Part shown: one piece after another, positions 42,724 to 50,659 of the stretch
Layout: each line of letters begins with the position of its first letter
Position numbering within the stretch: the stretch's first letter is position 1
From: Knoellia subterranea KCTC 19937
GTDB lineage: Bacteria; Actinomycetota; Actinomycetes; Actinomycetales; Dermatophilaceae
Assembly: GCF_000768685.1 (NCBI RefSeq)
Contig: NZ_AVPK01000002.1
Coordinates: forward strand, 62,001-126,000
Direction: 5' to 3'
Length of the DNA stretch: 64,000 bases
Notes under the pieces: generated by a model
The model's database searches: none
What the model saw: only the letters and a program-made list of their open reading frames with translations
Told to the model about the DNA's origin: nothing
Position numbers and translations under genes: made by a program

Positions 42724-43611
42724 ATGGCACCCCGATCGATCCCCGGACTGCTCGCGAGCGAGCGGCCCTCGGTGAGTTTCGAGTTCTTCCCGCCCAAGGA
42801 CGACGCGTCCGAGGCGGCCCTCTGGGATGCCATCCGTCGCCTCGAGCGGGTTCGGCCCGACTTCGTGTCCGTGACCTACGGCGCCGGAGGGTCGACCCAG
42901 GACCGCACGGTCCGGGTCACCGAACGCATCGCGCGCGAGACGACTCTCACCCCGCTGGCCCACCTCACCTGCGTCGGGGCGTCCGTCGAGGACATCCGCC
43001 GCGTCGTGGGGCAGTACGCCGCGGCCGGCGTCCGCAACATCCTCGCGCTCCGTGGGGACCCGCCGGGCAACCCCGGCGGCGAGTGGGTCGCCCACCCCGA
43101 GGGGCTCAACCACGCGACGGACCTCGTCCACCTCATCCGGCAGTTGGGTGACTTCACGATCGGGGTTGCGGCCTTCCCGGACGTGCACCCGGCGTCGCCC
43201 GACCTCGACCACGACGTCGACGTGATGGTGCGCAAGGCGGACGCGGGCGCGAGCTTCGCCGTGACCCAGATGGTCTTCGACGCCGACACCTACCTGCGCC
43301 TGCGTGACCGGGTCGCCGCCCACCGCGATCTGCCGATCACGCCCGGGCTCATGCCGGTGACGAACCTCAAGCAGATCACCCGCATGTCCGAGCTCATGGG
43401 CACACCGTTGCCACGGGCGGTCGTCGACCGGCTCGAGGCCGTCGCTGGTGACCCGGACGCGGTCCGTTCCGTCGGTGTCGAGATCGCGACCGAGCTCGCG
43501 CAGCGCATGCTCGCCGAGGGGGCTCCCGGGCTGCACTTCATCACGATGAACCGGTCGACGGCCACACTCGAGGTCCACGACAACCTCGGGCTCTCGACCG
43601 GCGCTCGCTGA
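42724..43611 (+). CDS. metF: 5,10-methylenetetrahydrofolate reductase
   Basis: Makes 5-methyl-THF for methionine synthesis. 295-residue TIM-barrel flavoprotein: VSFEFFPPKDDASEAALW (about residues 17-34), SVTYGAGGSTQDRTV (about 48-62), LAHLTCVGAS, LALRGDPPG (about 115) and GASFAVTQMVFDADTYLRL (about 176-194). The ATG at 42724 gives the standard N-terminus. Divergent from idsA2, with only 71 bases between the starts. Confidence 0.95.
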   Translation: MAPRSIPGLLASERPSVSFEFFPPKDDASEAALWDAIRRLERVRPDFVSVTYGAGGSTQDRTVRVTERIARETTLTPLAHLTCVGASVEDIRRVVGQYAAAGVRNILALRGDPPGNPGGEWVAHPEGLNHATDLVHLIRQLGDFTIGVAAFPDVHPASPDLDHDVDVMVRKADAGASFAVTQMVFDADTYLRLRDRVAAHRDLPITPGLMPVTNLKQITRMSELMGTPLPRAVVDRLEAVAGDPDAVRSVGVEIATELAQRMLAEGAPGLHFITMNRSTATLEVHDNLGLSTGAR

Positions 43612-43785
43612 CGATCTGAGTACCCCGGATGTCGGGAATCTGAGTATTCGTACTGATCCGGCACCACCCGAACTGCCGCGAGAGTAGTCATGCGGCCGCG
43701 TGGCCGGGTCGGTGAGTGTGGAGGGGCGCTCGTCATCCCGGCGACGCGGCCGCTTCGTGGTGTCGGGAGGAGCGCAGCCGGGCGC

Positions 43786-44307
43786 TCAGTCGACCTCGAT
43801 GGCCTTGCCGCCGGTGATGCGGAGCAGTTCGTCGTAGGTCGTCCGGAAGACGGAGTGGCTGTGTCCGGCCGCCGCCCACACGTGGTCGAAGCTGCCGAGC
43901 GTCACGTCGACGACGGTCCGCAGGGGAGCGGGGTGCCCGACCGGAGCGACGCCGCCGATGGCGAATCCGGTCCACTCGCGAACCTGCTCCGGCGTGGCCT
44001 TCTCGAGCCGGGCGAGGTCGAGCAGTCCGGCGACGCGGTCCTGGTCGACGCGGTGACCACCGGAGGCGAGTGCGAGGAGGGGCTCGGTGGAGCCGTCGTG
44101 GCGGCGCCCGGCGAAGACGAGTGAGTTGGCGATCTCGGCGGGGGTGATGCCCAGGGCTTCGGCCGCGGCTCGGGCCGTGCGCACCGCGTCGGGGAGATAG
44201 CGGACAACGGGCCGGACATGGTGCGCCGCAAGCGTGCTCAGCACGGTAGCCACTGACGGATGCTCGCTGAGATCGCGCTCGGTGACGGTGTCTCCCGGCT
44301 CGGCCAT
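43786..44307 (-). CDS. YbaK/EbsC-type aminoacyl-tRNA deacylase
   Basis: 173-residue trans-editing protein related to YbaK/ProX: EIANSLVFAGRRHDGSTEPLLAL (conserved about residues 65-80), the substrate-site Gly/His segment GGHRVDQDRVAGLL, and FAIGGVAPVGHP (about 120). It probably hydrolyses mischarged tRNA. The start at 44307 is the first good ATG; the frame stays open further upstream without coding character. It reads away from the SOS operon. Confidence 0.88.
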   Translation of the reverse strand: MAEPGDTVTERDLSEHPSVATVLSTLAAHHVRPVVRYLPDAVRTARAAAEALGITPAEIANSLVFAGRRHDGSTEPLLALASGGHRVDQDRVAGLLDLARLEKATPEQVREWTGFAIGGVAPVGHPAPLRTVVDVTLGSFDHVWAAAGHSHSVFRTTYDELLRITGGKAIEVD

Positions 44308-44364
44308 GGCGTCAGCGTAGGGGGTTGACGACGCGGCGTCCGGGAGTTGTACAGTTGCAGGTGT

Positions 44365-44380
44365 TCGAACAGGTGTTCGA
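44365..44380. promoter_or_regulatory. LexA (SOS) box of the dnaE2 operon
   Basis: TCGAACAGGTGTTCGA is a perfect palindrome matching the actinobacterial LexA consensus TCGAAC-N4-GTTCGA. It lies 70 bases before the GTG of the DUF6504 gene and 58 bases upstream of ybaK's start, so it may control both directions, mainly the DUF6504-HEPN-dnaE2 operon. Confidence 0.93.
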
Positions 44381-44449
44381 GAGCATGGGGTCCCATCCCG
44401 GCACCTGCGTTCGCAACGTCGATTCCATCCTGCCTGAGGAGGCCATGTC

Positions 44450-44797
44450 GTGGTGCGCCGATACGAAGAACCGGTCGAGGTGAGGGTCGAGGCAGCGGCG
44501 TCGACCACCGCGGGGACGTTCTCTCCGGGGACGCTCGCCGAGGGGGCGGTTGCCGTGCGGCCCCGCCCGCGGGCGTTCGTCTGGCGCGGTCGCATCCTCG
44601 TCGTCCGTGAGGTCCTCGACGACTGGAGCGAGCGGCGTTCGTGGTGGCGCGATCTGAATGACCTCGGCGAACGACCCGAGCGGCACGTCTGGCGGGTCGA
44701 GGCGGGGAGCGCCGCGGGCACCGGGGTGTTCGACCTCGCCTCCGACGCCGCCGACGGTTGCAGCGACCCGTGGGTCCTGCTCCGGGCCCAGGACTGA
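44450..44797 (+). CDS. DUF6504 family protein, SOS operon
   Basis: 115-residue protein with GTG start 8 bases after AGGAGG. The core FVWRGRILVVREVLDDWSER (about residues 44-63) and RHVWRVEAG (about 79-87) form a beta-rich domain that I recognise as DUF6504, commonly found next to Y-family polymerase or dnaE2 genes in actinobacteria. It is the first gene after the LexA box and lies 5 bases before the HEPN gene. Its role in translesion synthesis is unproven. A 12-codon ATG frame at 44445 overlaps its start and may be chance. Confidence 0.85.
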   Translation: MVRRYEEPVEVRVEAAASTTAGTFSPGTLAEGAVAVRPRPRAFVWRGRILVVREVLDDWSERRSWWRDLNDLGERPERHVWRVEAGSAAGTGVFDLASDAADGCSDPWVLLRAQD

Positions 44798-44802
44798 TCA
44801 CC

Positions 44803-45213
44803 GTGGCTGCCGCTCCTGCCCTCGCCCTCCTCGAACAGTCCCGTCAGTGCCTTGCCGAGGCGTATGCCGCCGAGCTGGCTGCCGCTCGCTGGCTCACCTC
44901 CCAGGATGCCGCGATGCGGGCTGCTGCCGCTCTCGTGGCCGGTCATGCCCGCGGTGCCAGGAGTCGTCGCCAGGACCTCTGGCCGCTCCTGGCCGCGCGG
45001 GCGCCCGAACTCGGGGAATGGGCCGACTACTTCGCGCTCGCGGCCGTCCAGCGTGAACGGATCGAGAGGCATGCGGTCCCGGTCTCGGTCCGTGAGGCCG
45101 ACGACCTGCTGCGCGCCGCGGAGACCTTCGCTGGGCTCGTCTCGACCCATCTCGGTATGCCGTCCGCCCACGGCGCCGTGCACCGTCTCGCCGCCGCCCG
45201 CGGCACCGCATGA
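44803..45213 (+). CDS. SAV_6107-type HEPN domain protein, SOS operon
   Basis: 136-residue all-helical protein resembling the SAV_6107 HEPN family: LLEQSRQCLAEAYAAELAAA (about residues 7-26), LWPLLAARAPELGEWADYFA (about 61-80). A HEPN-type R-x5-H pattern is in RERIERHAV (about 85-91), which in other HEPN proteins supports RNase activity; activity here is unknown. GTG start 5 bases after the DUF6504 stop. Under the same LexA box as dnaE2. Confidence 0.8.
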   Translation: MAAAPALALLEQSRQCLAEAYAAELAAARWLTSQDAAMRAAAALVAGHARGARSRRQDLWPLLAARAPELGEWADYFALAAVQRERIERHAVPVSVREADDLLRAAETFAGLVSTHLGMPSAHGAVHRLAAARGTA

Positions 45214-45216
45214 CCG

Positions 45217-45281
45217 CGACTTCTTGCCCGTGTGGGCAGTTCGTCGCTGCGCTCCTCACTGCCCACACGGGCAAGAAGTCG
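45217..45281. repeat. REP-like element 2 (GACTTCTTGCCC type)
   Basis: Perfect 24-base arms (45217-45240 and 45258-45281) around a 17-base loop, in the 82 bases between the HEPN stop and the dnaE2 start. It could attenuate dnaE2 expression within the SOS operon. Confidence 0.92.
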
Positions 45282-45295
45282 GAAGGTGGATGGGT

Positions 45296-48200
45296 ATGAG
45301 CACCGAGTTCGTGCACCTGCACGTCGCGTCGGGGTTCTCCATGCGATACGGCGCCTCGACGCCGCAGGACCTCGTCGAACGGGCCGCTGCGCACGGGCAG
45401 CCGGCGCTCGCGCTCACCGACCGGGACGGGCTCTACGGCGCGGTGCGGTTCGCGACGGCGTGTGGCCGGGCAGGCATCGCACCGATCCTCGGGGTGGATC
45501 TCGCCGTCGGGGAGCAGTCCGCGCCGGGGCGGCAGGTTGGACAGGCGCAGTTCGGGCAGGTGCAGTTCGGGCAGGTGCAGTTCGGGCGGGCCCAGGCTGG
45601 TGCGCGACCGGCGGGCAAGCCGGCACGGACCCCGGTGCGTGGTGGCGCGATCATCGATCCCCGCCTCCCGAGGGTCACGGTGCTCGCGCGTGGCGCCGGT
45701 GCCGGCGTCGGTCGTGGACTCGGATGGGCGGCGCTGTGCCGGCTCGTCACCGAGACCCACCTGCGTGGTGAGCGGGGGACGCCGGTGACCCTGCCCGAGC
45801 TCGTCGGCCGCTGGTCCCGCGGCGGCACCCCCGACTTCTTGCCCCATTGGGACCGTTCCAGCGAAGGTGCGGGGTCCGCGAACCGTCCCAATGGGGCAAG
45901 AAGTCGATCTGGGGCCGAGGGGGCAGGGCACGAAGTCGGAGATCGGAGTGGAGGACCGGGGCGGTTGCGGGTGCTGCTCGGGCCGGACTCCGACGTGGGC
46001 CGGGCGTTGCTCGCTCGCCGCCCCACCGAGGCCCGGGCCCGTCTCGAGCGCTGGCGGTCGCTGCTGCCCCCGGACTCGCTCGCCATCGAGGTCGTCGGCA
46101 ACGGTGGGCCGGAAGGGACGCCCGGGTCCAGGGTCCACGCCCGCCACCTCCTCGGCCTCGCCGACGAGGCGCGGATCCCCGCCGTCCTCACCGCGGCCGT
46201 CCGGCACGCCGACCGTGACGGGGTGCGCACCGTCGACATCCTCGACGCCGCTCGTCGGCTCGTCGTCCTGGACTCCCGCCACCTTGACCGGGTCACCGAC
46301 GCCGGACACCTCGCGAGCAGTGAGGAGATGTGGTTGCGTGCCCTCGAGATCACCGGTGACAACGTCCGCGCCGCACAACTCCTCGCCACCACCCGGGCCA
46401 TCGCCGACGAGTGCGTCCAGGACGCCCGCACCGACCTCGGCATCGGCGCCGTCCACCTGCCCGAGCCCGGCATCCTCGGCATCGACGCCGGGGTCGACCC
46501 GCAGCAGGTGCTCACCGAGCGCTGTCGAGCCGCGGTCGACGGACGGTTCCCCGCGCTGGGAGGCGCACGCCGGCATACGGTGCTCTCCCGTCTCGACGAC
46601 GAGCTGCGCGTCATCGCCGACCTCGGCTACCCGACGTACTTCCTCACCGTCGCGGAGGTGACCGACCTCATCAAAGCGAGGGGAGTGCGGGTCGCGGCGC
46701 GCGGCTCGGGGGCCGGGTCGCTCGTCAACTACCTGCTCGGGATCAGCGGCGTCGATCCGATCCGGCACGACCTGCTCATGGAGCGGTTCTGCTCACCACT
46801 GCGGGCCGAACTGCCCGACATCGACATCGACGTGGAGTCCGCGCGGCGCACCGAGATCTACGAGGCGATCCTCGACCGGTTCGGCGGGGAGCGAGTGACG
46901 TGCGTGTCGATGATGGACACCTACAAGGTGCGCCACGCGGTCCGTGACGTCGGTGCAGCCCTCGGGATGCCACCCATCGAGATCGACGAGATCGCCAAGG
47001 CGTTCCCGCACATCCGGGCCCGCGATGCCCGCAGCGCGATCGCCGACCTGCCCGAACTGCGTTCTCGTGGACTGGATTCGGCGCGCCTCGACACCTTCTT
47101 CGAACTCGTGGAACGCCTCGACGGACTGCCCCGCCACATTGCCCTGCACCCGTGCGGTGTCGTCCTGTCCAACGCGGGGCTGCTCGATCGCACCCCCGTC
47201 GAGGCGAGCTGGCTCGGCTTCCCGATGAGCCACTTCGACAAGGACGACGTCGAGACGCTCGGGCTGCTCAAGCTCGATGTCCTCGGCATCCGCATGCAGT
47301 CGGCGATGGCCCACGCCGTCGCCGAGGTGAAGCGGGTGGACGGGGTCGACGTGGACCTCGACGACGAGACGCAGGTGCCTCTCGAGGACGAGGCCACCTT
47401 CCGCCTCATCCGCACGTCCCACACCCTCGGCTGCTTCCAGATCGAGAGTCCGGGTCAGCGTGAACTCATCGGCAAGTTCGGACCCGAGCGCTTCAACGAC
47501 CTCATCATCGACATCTCGCTCTTCCGGCCCGGTCCGGTGAAGTCCGACATGATCACGCCCTTCCTCGAGAGTCGGCACGGTTGGTCGAAGCGGCGGTTGC
47601 TCCACCCGACGCTCGAGTCGGCGCTGGCCGAGACCGAGGGGGTCGTCGTCTTCCACGAGCAGGTGCTGCGGATCGTCGCCGAGACGACCGGGGTGACCCT
47701 CGCCCAGGCCGACGAGGTACGGCGCACGATGGGCACGCCGAAGGGACAAGAGGACATCGAGGCGTGGTGGCGGCCGGCTGCTGCCGCACGCGGCTATGCC
47801 CCCGAGGACGTCGACCGCATCTGGGAGGTGCTCAAGTCGTTCGCGTCGTTCGGGTTCTGCAAGGCGCACGCGGCGGCGTTCGCGCTGCCGACCTACCACT
47901 CGGCGTGGCTCAAGACCCACCACCCGGCGGCGTTCCTCGCGGGCGTGCTCACCCATGACCCGGGCATGTATCCCAAAAGGCTCATCCTCGACGACGCCCG
48001 TTCGCTCGGGATCGCCGTGCTCGGGCTCGACGTCAACGCCTCGGGCGACACCTATCGGATCGAGCGGCTCGAGGACGGCTCGCGGGACGGCTTCACCTTC
48101 GTGCACGTGCACCCCGACCTGCCCGACGCCAGCGGCTACGGCATTCGCCTGTCCCTCATCGACGTCAAGGGAATCAGTGGCGCCGAGGTTGCGAGCATCG

Positions 48201-49309
48201 TTGCGGCACAGCCCTTTTCGAGTCTCGGGGACTTCTGGTCACGAGCGACCGTATGCCGTCCGGTCGTCGAGCGTCTCGTCCTCGCCGGAGCGTTCGATTC
48301 CATGCACGGCATCGGCGTCTCCGGCTCCGGGCTCGGGCGGCGCGGTCGCATCACCCGCCGCGACCTGCTGCTCCACGTCGGCGAGCTGGACCGGTGGGAG
48401 AAGGTGACCCGGGACGGGCGGGGGAGTCGAGCGGGACGTGCGGGGCGCAGCGTCGGGGGCGGACGGCATACGCCACCGCCGTCCCTGCGGGGCAGTGAGG
48501 TGCGTGAACGCGCAGCGGCCCAGTCGCAGGCGGCGCGACCGGTCGTGGCCGCAGCCGACCAGGCGGTGCAACTCACCCTCGACCTCGGTGACCGCCCCGA
48601 GCTGACGCCGGGTGCGGGCCTGCCCGAGATGACCGGCACCGAACGGGTCCGGGCCGAGCTCGACGTCCTCGGGCTCGACGCGTCGGCGCACGTCGTCGAG
48701 TTCTATGGGCCGATGCTCGACGCCCTCGGTGTGGTGCGCAGCCGTGACCTGCTCAGGGCGCGGTCACGCAGCGAGGTGTGGGTTGCCGGGGTCAAGGTCG
48801 CGACCCAGACGCCGCCCATCCGGTCGGGGCGTCGCGTGGTCTTCCTCACCCTCGACGATGCCACCGGGCCCGTTGACGCGACCTTCTTCGAGGACGTCCA
48901 GGGGCCTTATGCCGCAACGGTTTTCCACTCCTGGCTCCTCCTGGTGCGCGGCGTCGTGCGGCGGACGGGACCGCGTGGCATCTCGGTGCGTGCGACGGGT
49001 GCATGGGAACTTGCCGGGCTGTGGGAGGCGTGGCGCGACGGCGGGCATGCTGCGGTCGTCCGGGCCCTGGAGGCGGCGGACGCGGAAGCCGTGGCCCGGG
49101 CCGAAGCGGGGGAGCGTGAGGCCGACGCGACCGGTCGGCGTCGGGTGCTCGTCCACGCATCAGGGTTCAAGCAGTCGCCGTATGCGGACATCAAGCCGGC
49201 AGGTGCTCCGGCGAACGACGGGCACCTCGTCGCGTCGATCGCGGTGCCGGACCACGGCACTCCGTCGCGCAAGCTGTGGCACTCCAGCCCCGGTAGTTCG
49301 GGGCACTGA
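45296..49309 (+). CDS. dnaE2: Error-prone DNA polymerase III alpha-type subunit DnaE2 (ImuC)
   Basis: SOS-induced translesion polymerase. 1337 residues, about 250 longer than usual for DnaE2. PHP domain at the N-terminus (EFVHLHVASGFSMRYGAS; ALTDRDGLYGAVRFA). Palm acidic residues in LPDIDIDVESARR (about 505-517), VVFHEQVLRIVAE (about 785), and FASFGFCKAHAAAFALPTYH (about 850-870). The C-terminal OB region ends with the DnaE2-type tail SPYADIKPAG and RKLWHSSPGS. The extra length includes a GQVQF minisatellite (about residues 84-99) and an in-frame REP-like hairpin (about 179-204). The start is ATG at 45296 or 45290. Confidence 0.92.
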   Translation: MSTEFVHLHVASGFSMRYGASTPQDLVERAAAHGQPALALTDRDGLYGAVRFATACGRAGIAPILGVDLAVGEQSAPGRQVGQAQFGQVQFGQVQFGRAQAGARPAGKPARTPVRGGAIIDPRLPRVTVLARGAGAGVGRGLGWAALCRLVTETHLRGERGTPVTLPELVGRWSRGGTPDFLPHWDRSSEGAGSANRPNGARSRSGAEGAGHEVGDRSGGPGRLRVLLGPDSDVGRALLARRPTEARARLERWRSLLPPDSLAIEVVGNGGPEGTPGSRVHARHLLGLADEARIPAVLTAAVRHADRDGVRTVDILDAARRLVVLDSRHLDRVTDAGHLASSEEMWLRALEITGDNVRAAQLLATTRAIADECVQDARTDLGIGAVHLPEPGILGIDAGVDPQQVLTERCRAAVDGRFPALGGARRHTVLSRLDDELRVIADLGYPTYFLTVAEVTDLIKARGVRVAARGSGAGSLVNYLLGISGVDPIRHDLLMERFCSPLRAELPDIDIDVESARRTEIYEAILDRFGGERVTCVSMMDTYKVRHAVRDVGAALGMPPIEIDEIAKAFPHIRARDARSAIADLPELRSRGLDSARLDTFFELVERLDGLPRHIALHPCGVVLSNAGLLDRTPVEASWLGFPMSHFDKDDVETLGLLKLDVLGIRMQSAMAHAVAEVKRVDGVDVDLDDETQVPLEDEATFRLIRTSHTLGCFQIESPGQRELIGKFGPERFNDLIIDISLFRPGPVKSDMITPFLESRHGWSKRRLLHPTLESALAETEGVVVFHEQVLRIVAETTGVTLAQADEVRRTMGTPKGQEDIEAWWRPAAAARGYAPEDVDRIWEVLKSFASFGFCKAHAAAFALPTYHSAWLKTHHPAAFLAGVLTHDPGMYPKRLILDDARSLGIAVLGLDVNASGDTYRIERLEDGSRDGFTFVHVHPDLPDASGYGIRLSLIDVKGISGAEVASIVAAQPFSSLGDFWSRATVCRPVVERLVLAGAFDSMHGIGVSGSGLGRRGRITRRDLLLHVGELDRWEKVTRDGRGSRAGRAGRSVGGGRHTPPPSLRGSEVRERAAAQSQAARPVVAAADQAVQLTLDLGDRPELTPGAGLPEMTGTERVRAELDVLGLDASAHVVEFYGPMLDALGVVRSRDLLRARSRSEVWVAGVKVATQTPPIRSGRRVVFLTLDDATGPVDATFFEDVQGPYAATVFHSWLLLVRGVVRRTGPRGISVRATGAWELAGLWEAWRDGGHAAVVRALEAADAEAVARAEAGEREADATGRRRVLVHASGFKQSPYADIKPAGAPANDGHLVASIAVPDHGTPSRKLWHSSPGSSGH
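45548..45592 (+). repeat. 15-bp coding minisatellite in dnaE2
   Basis: Three tandem copies of CAGTTCGGGCAGGTG-like units beginning at 45548, 45563 and 45578 encode repeats of Gln-Phe-Gly-Gln-Val. The 15-base period keeps the frame, so copy number could vary without breaking the gene. Confidence 0.85.
45832..45906. repeat. REP-like element 3, inserted in frame in dnaE2
   Basis: Perfect 22-base arms (45832-45853 and 45885-45906) with a 31-base loop; total length 75 bases = 25 codons. The arm head CGACTTCTTGCCCC is shared with elements 2 and 6. A degenerate third arm follows at about 45925-45944. The frame of dnaE2 runs through unbroken. Confidence 0.93.
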
Positions 49310-49364
49310 GGAAGCGGTCAGGAATCGAGAAGCAGTGCGGCGCACGCGAACCTACGGTGAGGAC

Positions 49365-49868
49365 ATGACCACGAAGACAGCAGCCAAGAAGACCACGACC
49401 ACCAAGGGCACGACCGCGAAGAACACGACCACCGACAAGGACACCAAGAGCGGGTTCAACGCCGACGAGCGCGCCGCGATGAAGGAGCGCGCCAAGGAAC
49501 TGCGTGCCGAGGCCAAGGGTGCGAAGAACCGCGAGAAGGGCCTGGCCGACCTCGAGTCCAAGATCGCCGAGATGCCGGACGATGACCGAGCCCTCGCCGA
49601 GACGATCCACCGCATCGTCACCGAGAACGCGCCCGACCTCCTGCCGAAGACCTGGTACGGCATGCCGGCCTACGCAGACGCGAACGGCAAGACCATCTGT
49701 TTCTTCAAGGCGGCATCGAAGTTCGGTGCGCGCTACGCCGAGCTCGGCTTCAACGAGGACGCGATGCTCGACGACGGCACGATGTGGCCGACGGCCTACG
49801 CGATCAGCGCGCTGAGCCCGGCCCAGGAGAAGGCCATCGCGACGCTCGTCACCCGCGCCGTCTCCTGA
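49365..49868 (+). CDS. DUF1801 protein with Lys/Thr-rich N-terminal tail
   Basis: 167-residue protein. The first 30 residues are Lys/Thr/Ala repeats (TTKTAAKKTTTTKGTTAKN) like the tails of histone H1-like proteins, then a charged helix (ADERAAMKERAKELRAEAKG), then a DUF1801 (YdhG-like) domain: PDLLPKTWYGMPAYADANGK (about residues 88-107) and FKAASKFGARYAELGFN. The basic tail may bind nucleic acid or simply be flexible. The ATG at 49365 follows GGTGAGGA. It begins 55 bases after dnaE2; whether it is under SOS control is unclear. Confidence 0.8.
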   Translation: MTTKTAAKKTTTTKGTTAKNTTTDKDTKSGFNADERAAMKERAKELRAEAKGAKNREKGLADLESKIAEMPDDDRALAETIHRIVTENAPDLLPKTWYGMPAYADANGKTICFFKAASKFGARYAELGFNEDAMLDDGTMWPTAYAISALSPAQEKAIATLVTRAVS

Positions 49869-49877
49869 CGATCCTGC

Positions 49878-50468
49878 TCAGACGTCGGCGACGGGTCGCC
49901 CGACCACCATCGACTCGAGTTGCTCGGGTGGGAAGGTCTGGGCTGTCGGCGAATCCGCCTGTGCGCCAAGGGCATCGAGCACCGCGGTGAAGAACAGTCG
50001 GGCGCCGACCGCGAGCGCCACGTTCGTCACGTCGGTGTCGGACAGGCCCAGTGTGCGGAGTCGGTCGACGTCGCCCTGGTCGATCGACGCCGGGTCGGTC
50101 GCCACCTTCGTGGCGAATTCATGGACCGCGCGGTCGACCTCGTCGAGGCCCGAACCGTCCGGGTGCTCGCACAGGCTCGCGAGGGTCTCGTCGTCTCCGA
50201 CGACGTCGCGCAGGAAGGACGAGTGGGCCACGGTGCACACCGTGGAGCGCCGGGCCCTGGCAGCCGCGATCGTCGCGATCTCGAAGCGTCGTCGGTCCAT
50301 CGACCCGCGGATCGTCTGGTTGAGCGCACCCCAGGCCAGGGCGGCGTCGGGGCGGTGCGACAGGGCGCCCGCGTAGTCGGGCAGGAATCCCCACATGGCC
50401 TGCTGGCCGTCGTACCAGGTGCGCAGCGTCTCGTCGGCCGCCGAAGGGTCGACCCGTTCGATGAACAT
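49878..50468 (-). CDS. AhpD-like / carboxymuconolactone decarboxylase-fold protein
   Basis: 196-residue helical protein of the peroxidase-related AhpD-like group. The active-site motif CxxCxxxH reads STVCTVAHSSFL (about residues 76-87): the second Cys and the His remain but the first Cys is Ser. Such proteins are often one-Cys. FEIATIAAARARRSTVC fits the conserved helix before it. The ATG at 50468 is preferred to upstream frame extension. Convergent with the DUF1801 gene. Activity uncertain. Confidence 0.78.
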   Translation of the reverse strand: MFIERVDPSAADETLRTWYDGQQAMWGFLPDYAGALSHRPDAALAWGALNQTIRGSMDRRRFEIATIAAARARRSTVCTVAHSSFLRDVVGDDETLASLCEHPDGSGLDEVDRAVHEFATKVATDPASIDQGDVDRLRTLGLSDTDVTNVALAVGARLFFTAVLDALGAQADSPTAQTFPPEQLESMVVGRPVADV

Positions 50469-50659
50469 CCTGCTAGTGTCCGCCTCCCGAACCGTCCACG
50501 TCCTGAGGTCGGCCGAACTGAGCGCCCGCGGGTGGGCTCGGCGGCGCGACTGCTGTCCCACCTGCCAACTAGGCTGGTGGAACGCCGCACCGCGCGCGGC
50601 CGCTCGCCCGCACGACACGGGCACCCGACCGAGACAGGCAACGACACAGAGGTGAACCC

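Noticed and set aside
44445-44483. 12-codon ATG frame overlapping the DUF6504 start as a regulatory leader
   Set aside because: It begins only 3 bases after AGGAGG, too close for good initiation, while the GTG of DUF6504 is ideally spaced.
45832-45906. REP insertion as evidence that dnaE2 is a pseudogene
   Set aside because: The 75-base insertion keeps the frame, and all downstream motifs through the C-terminal tail are present.
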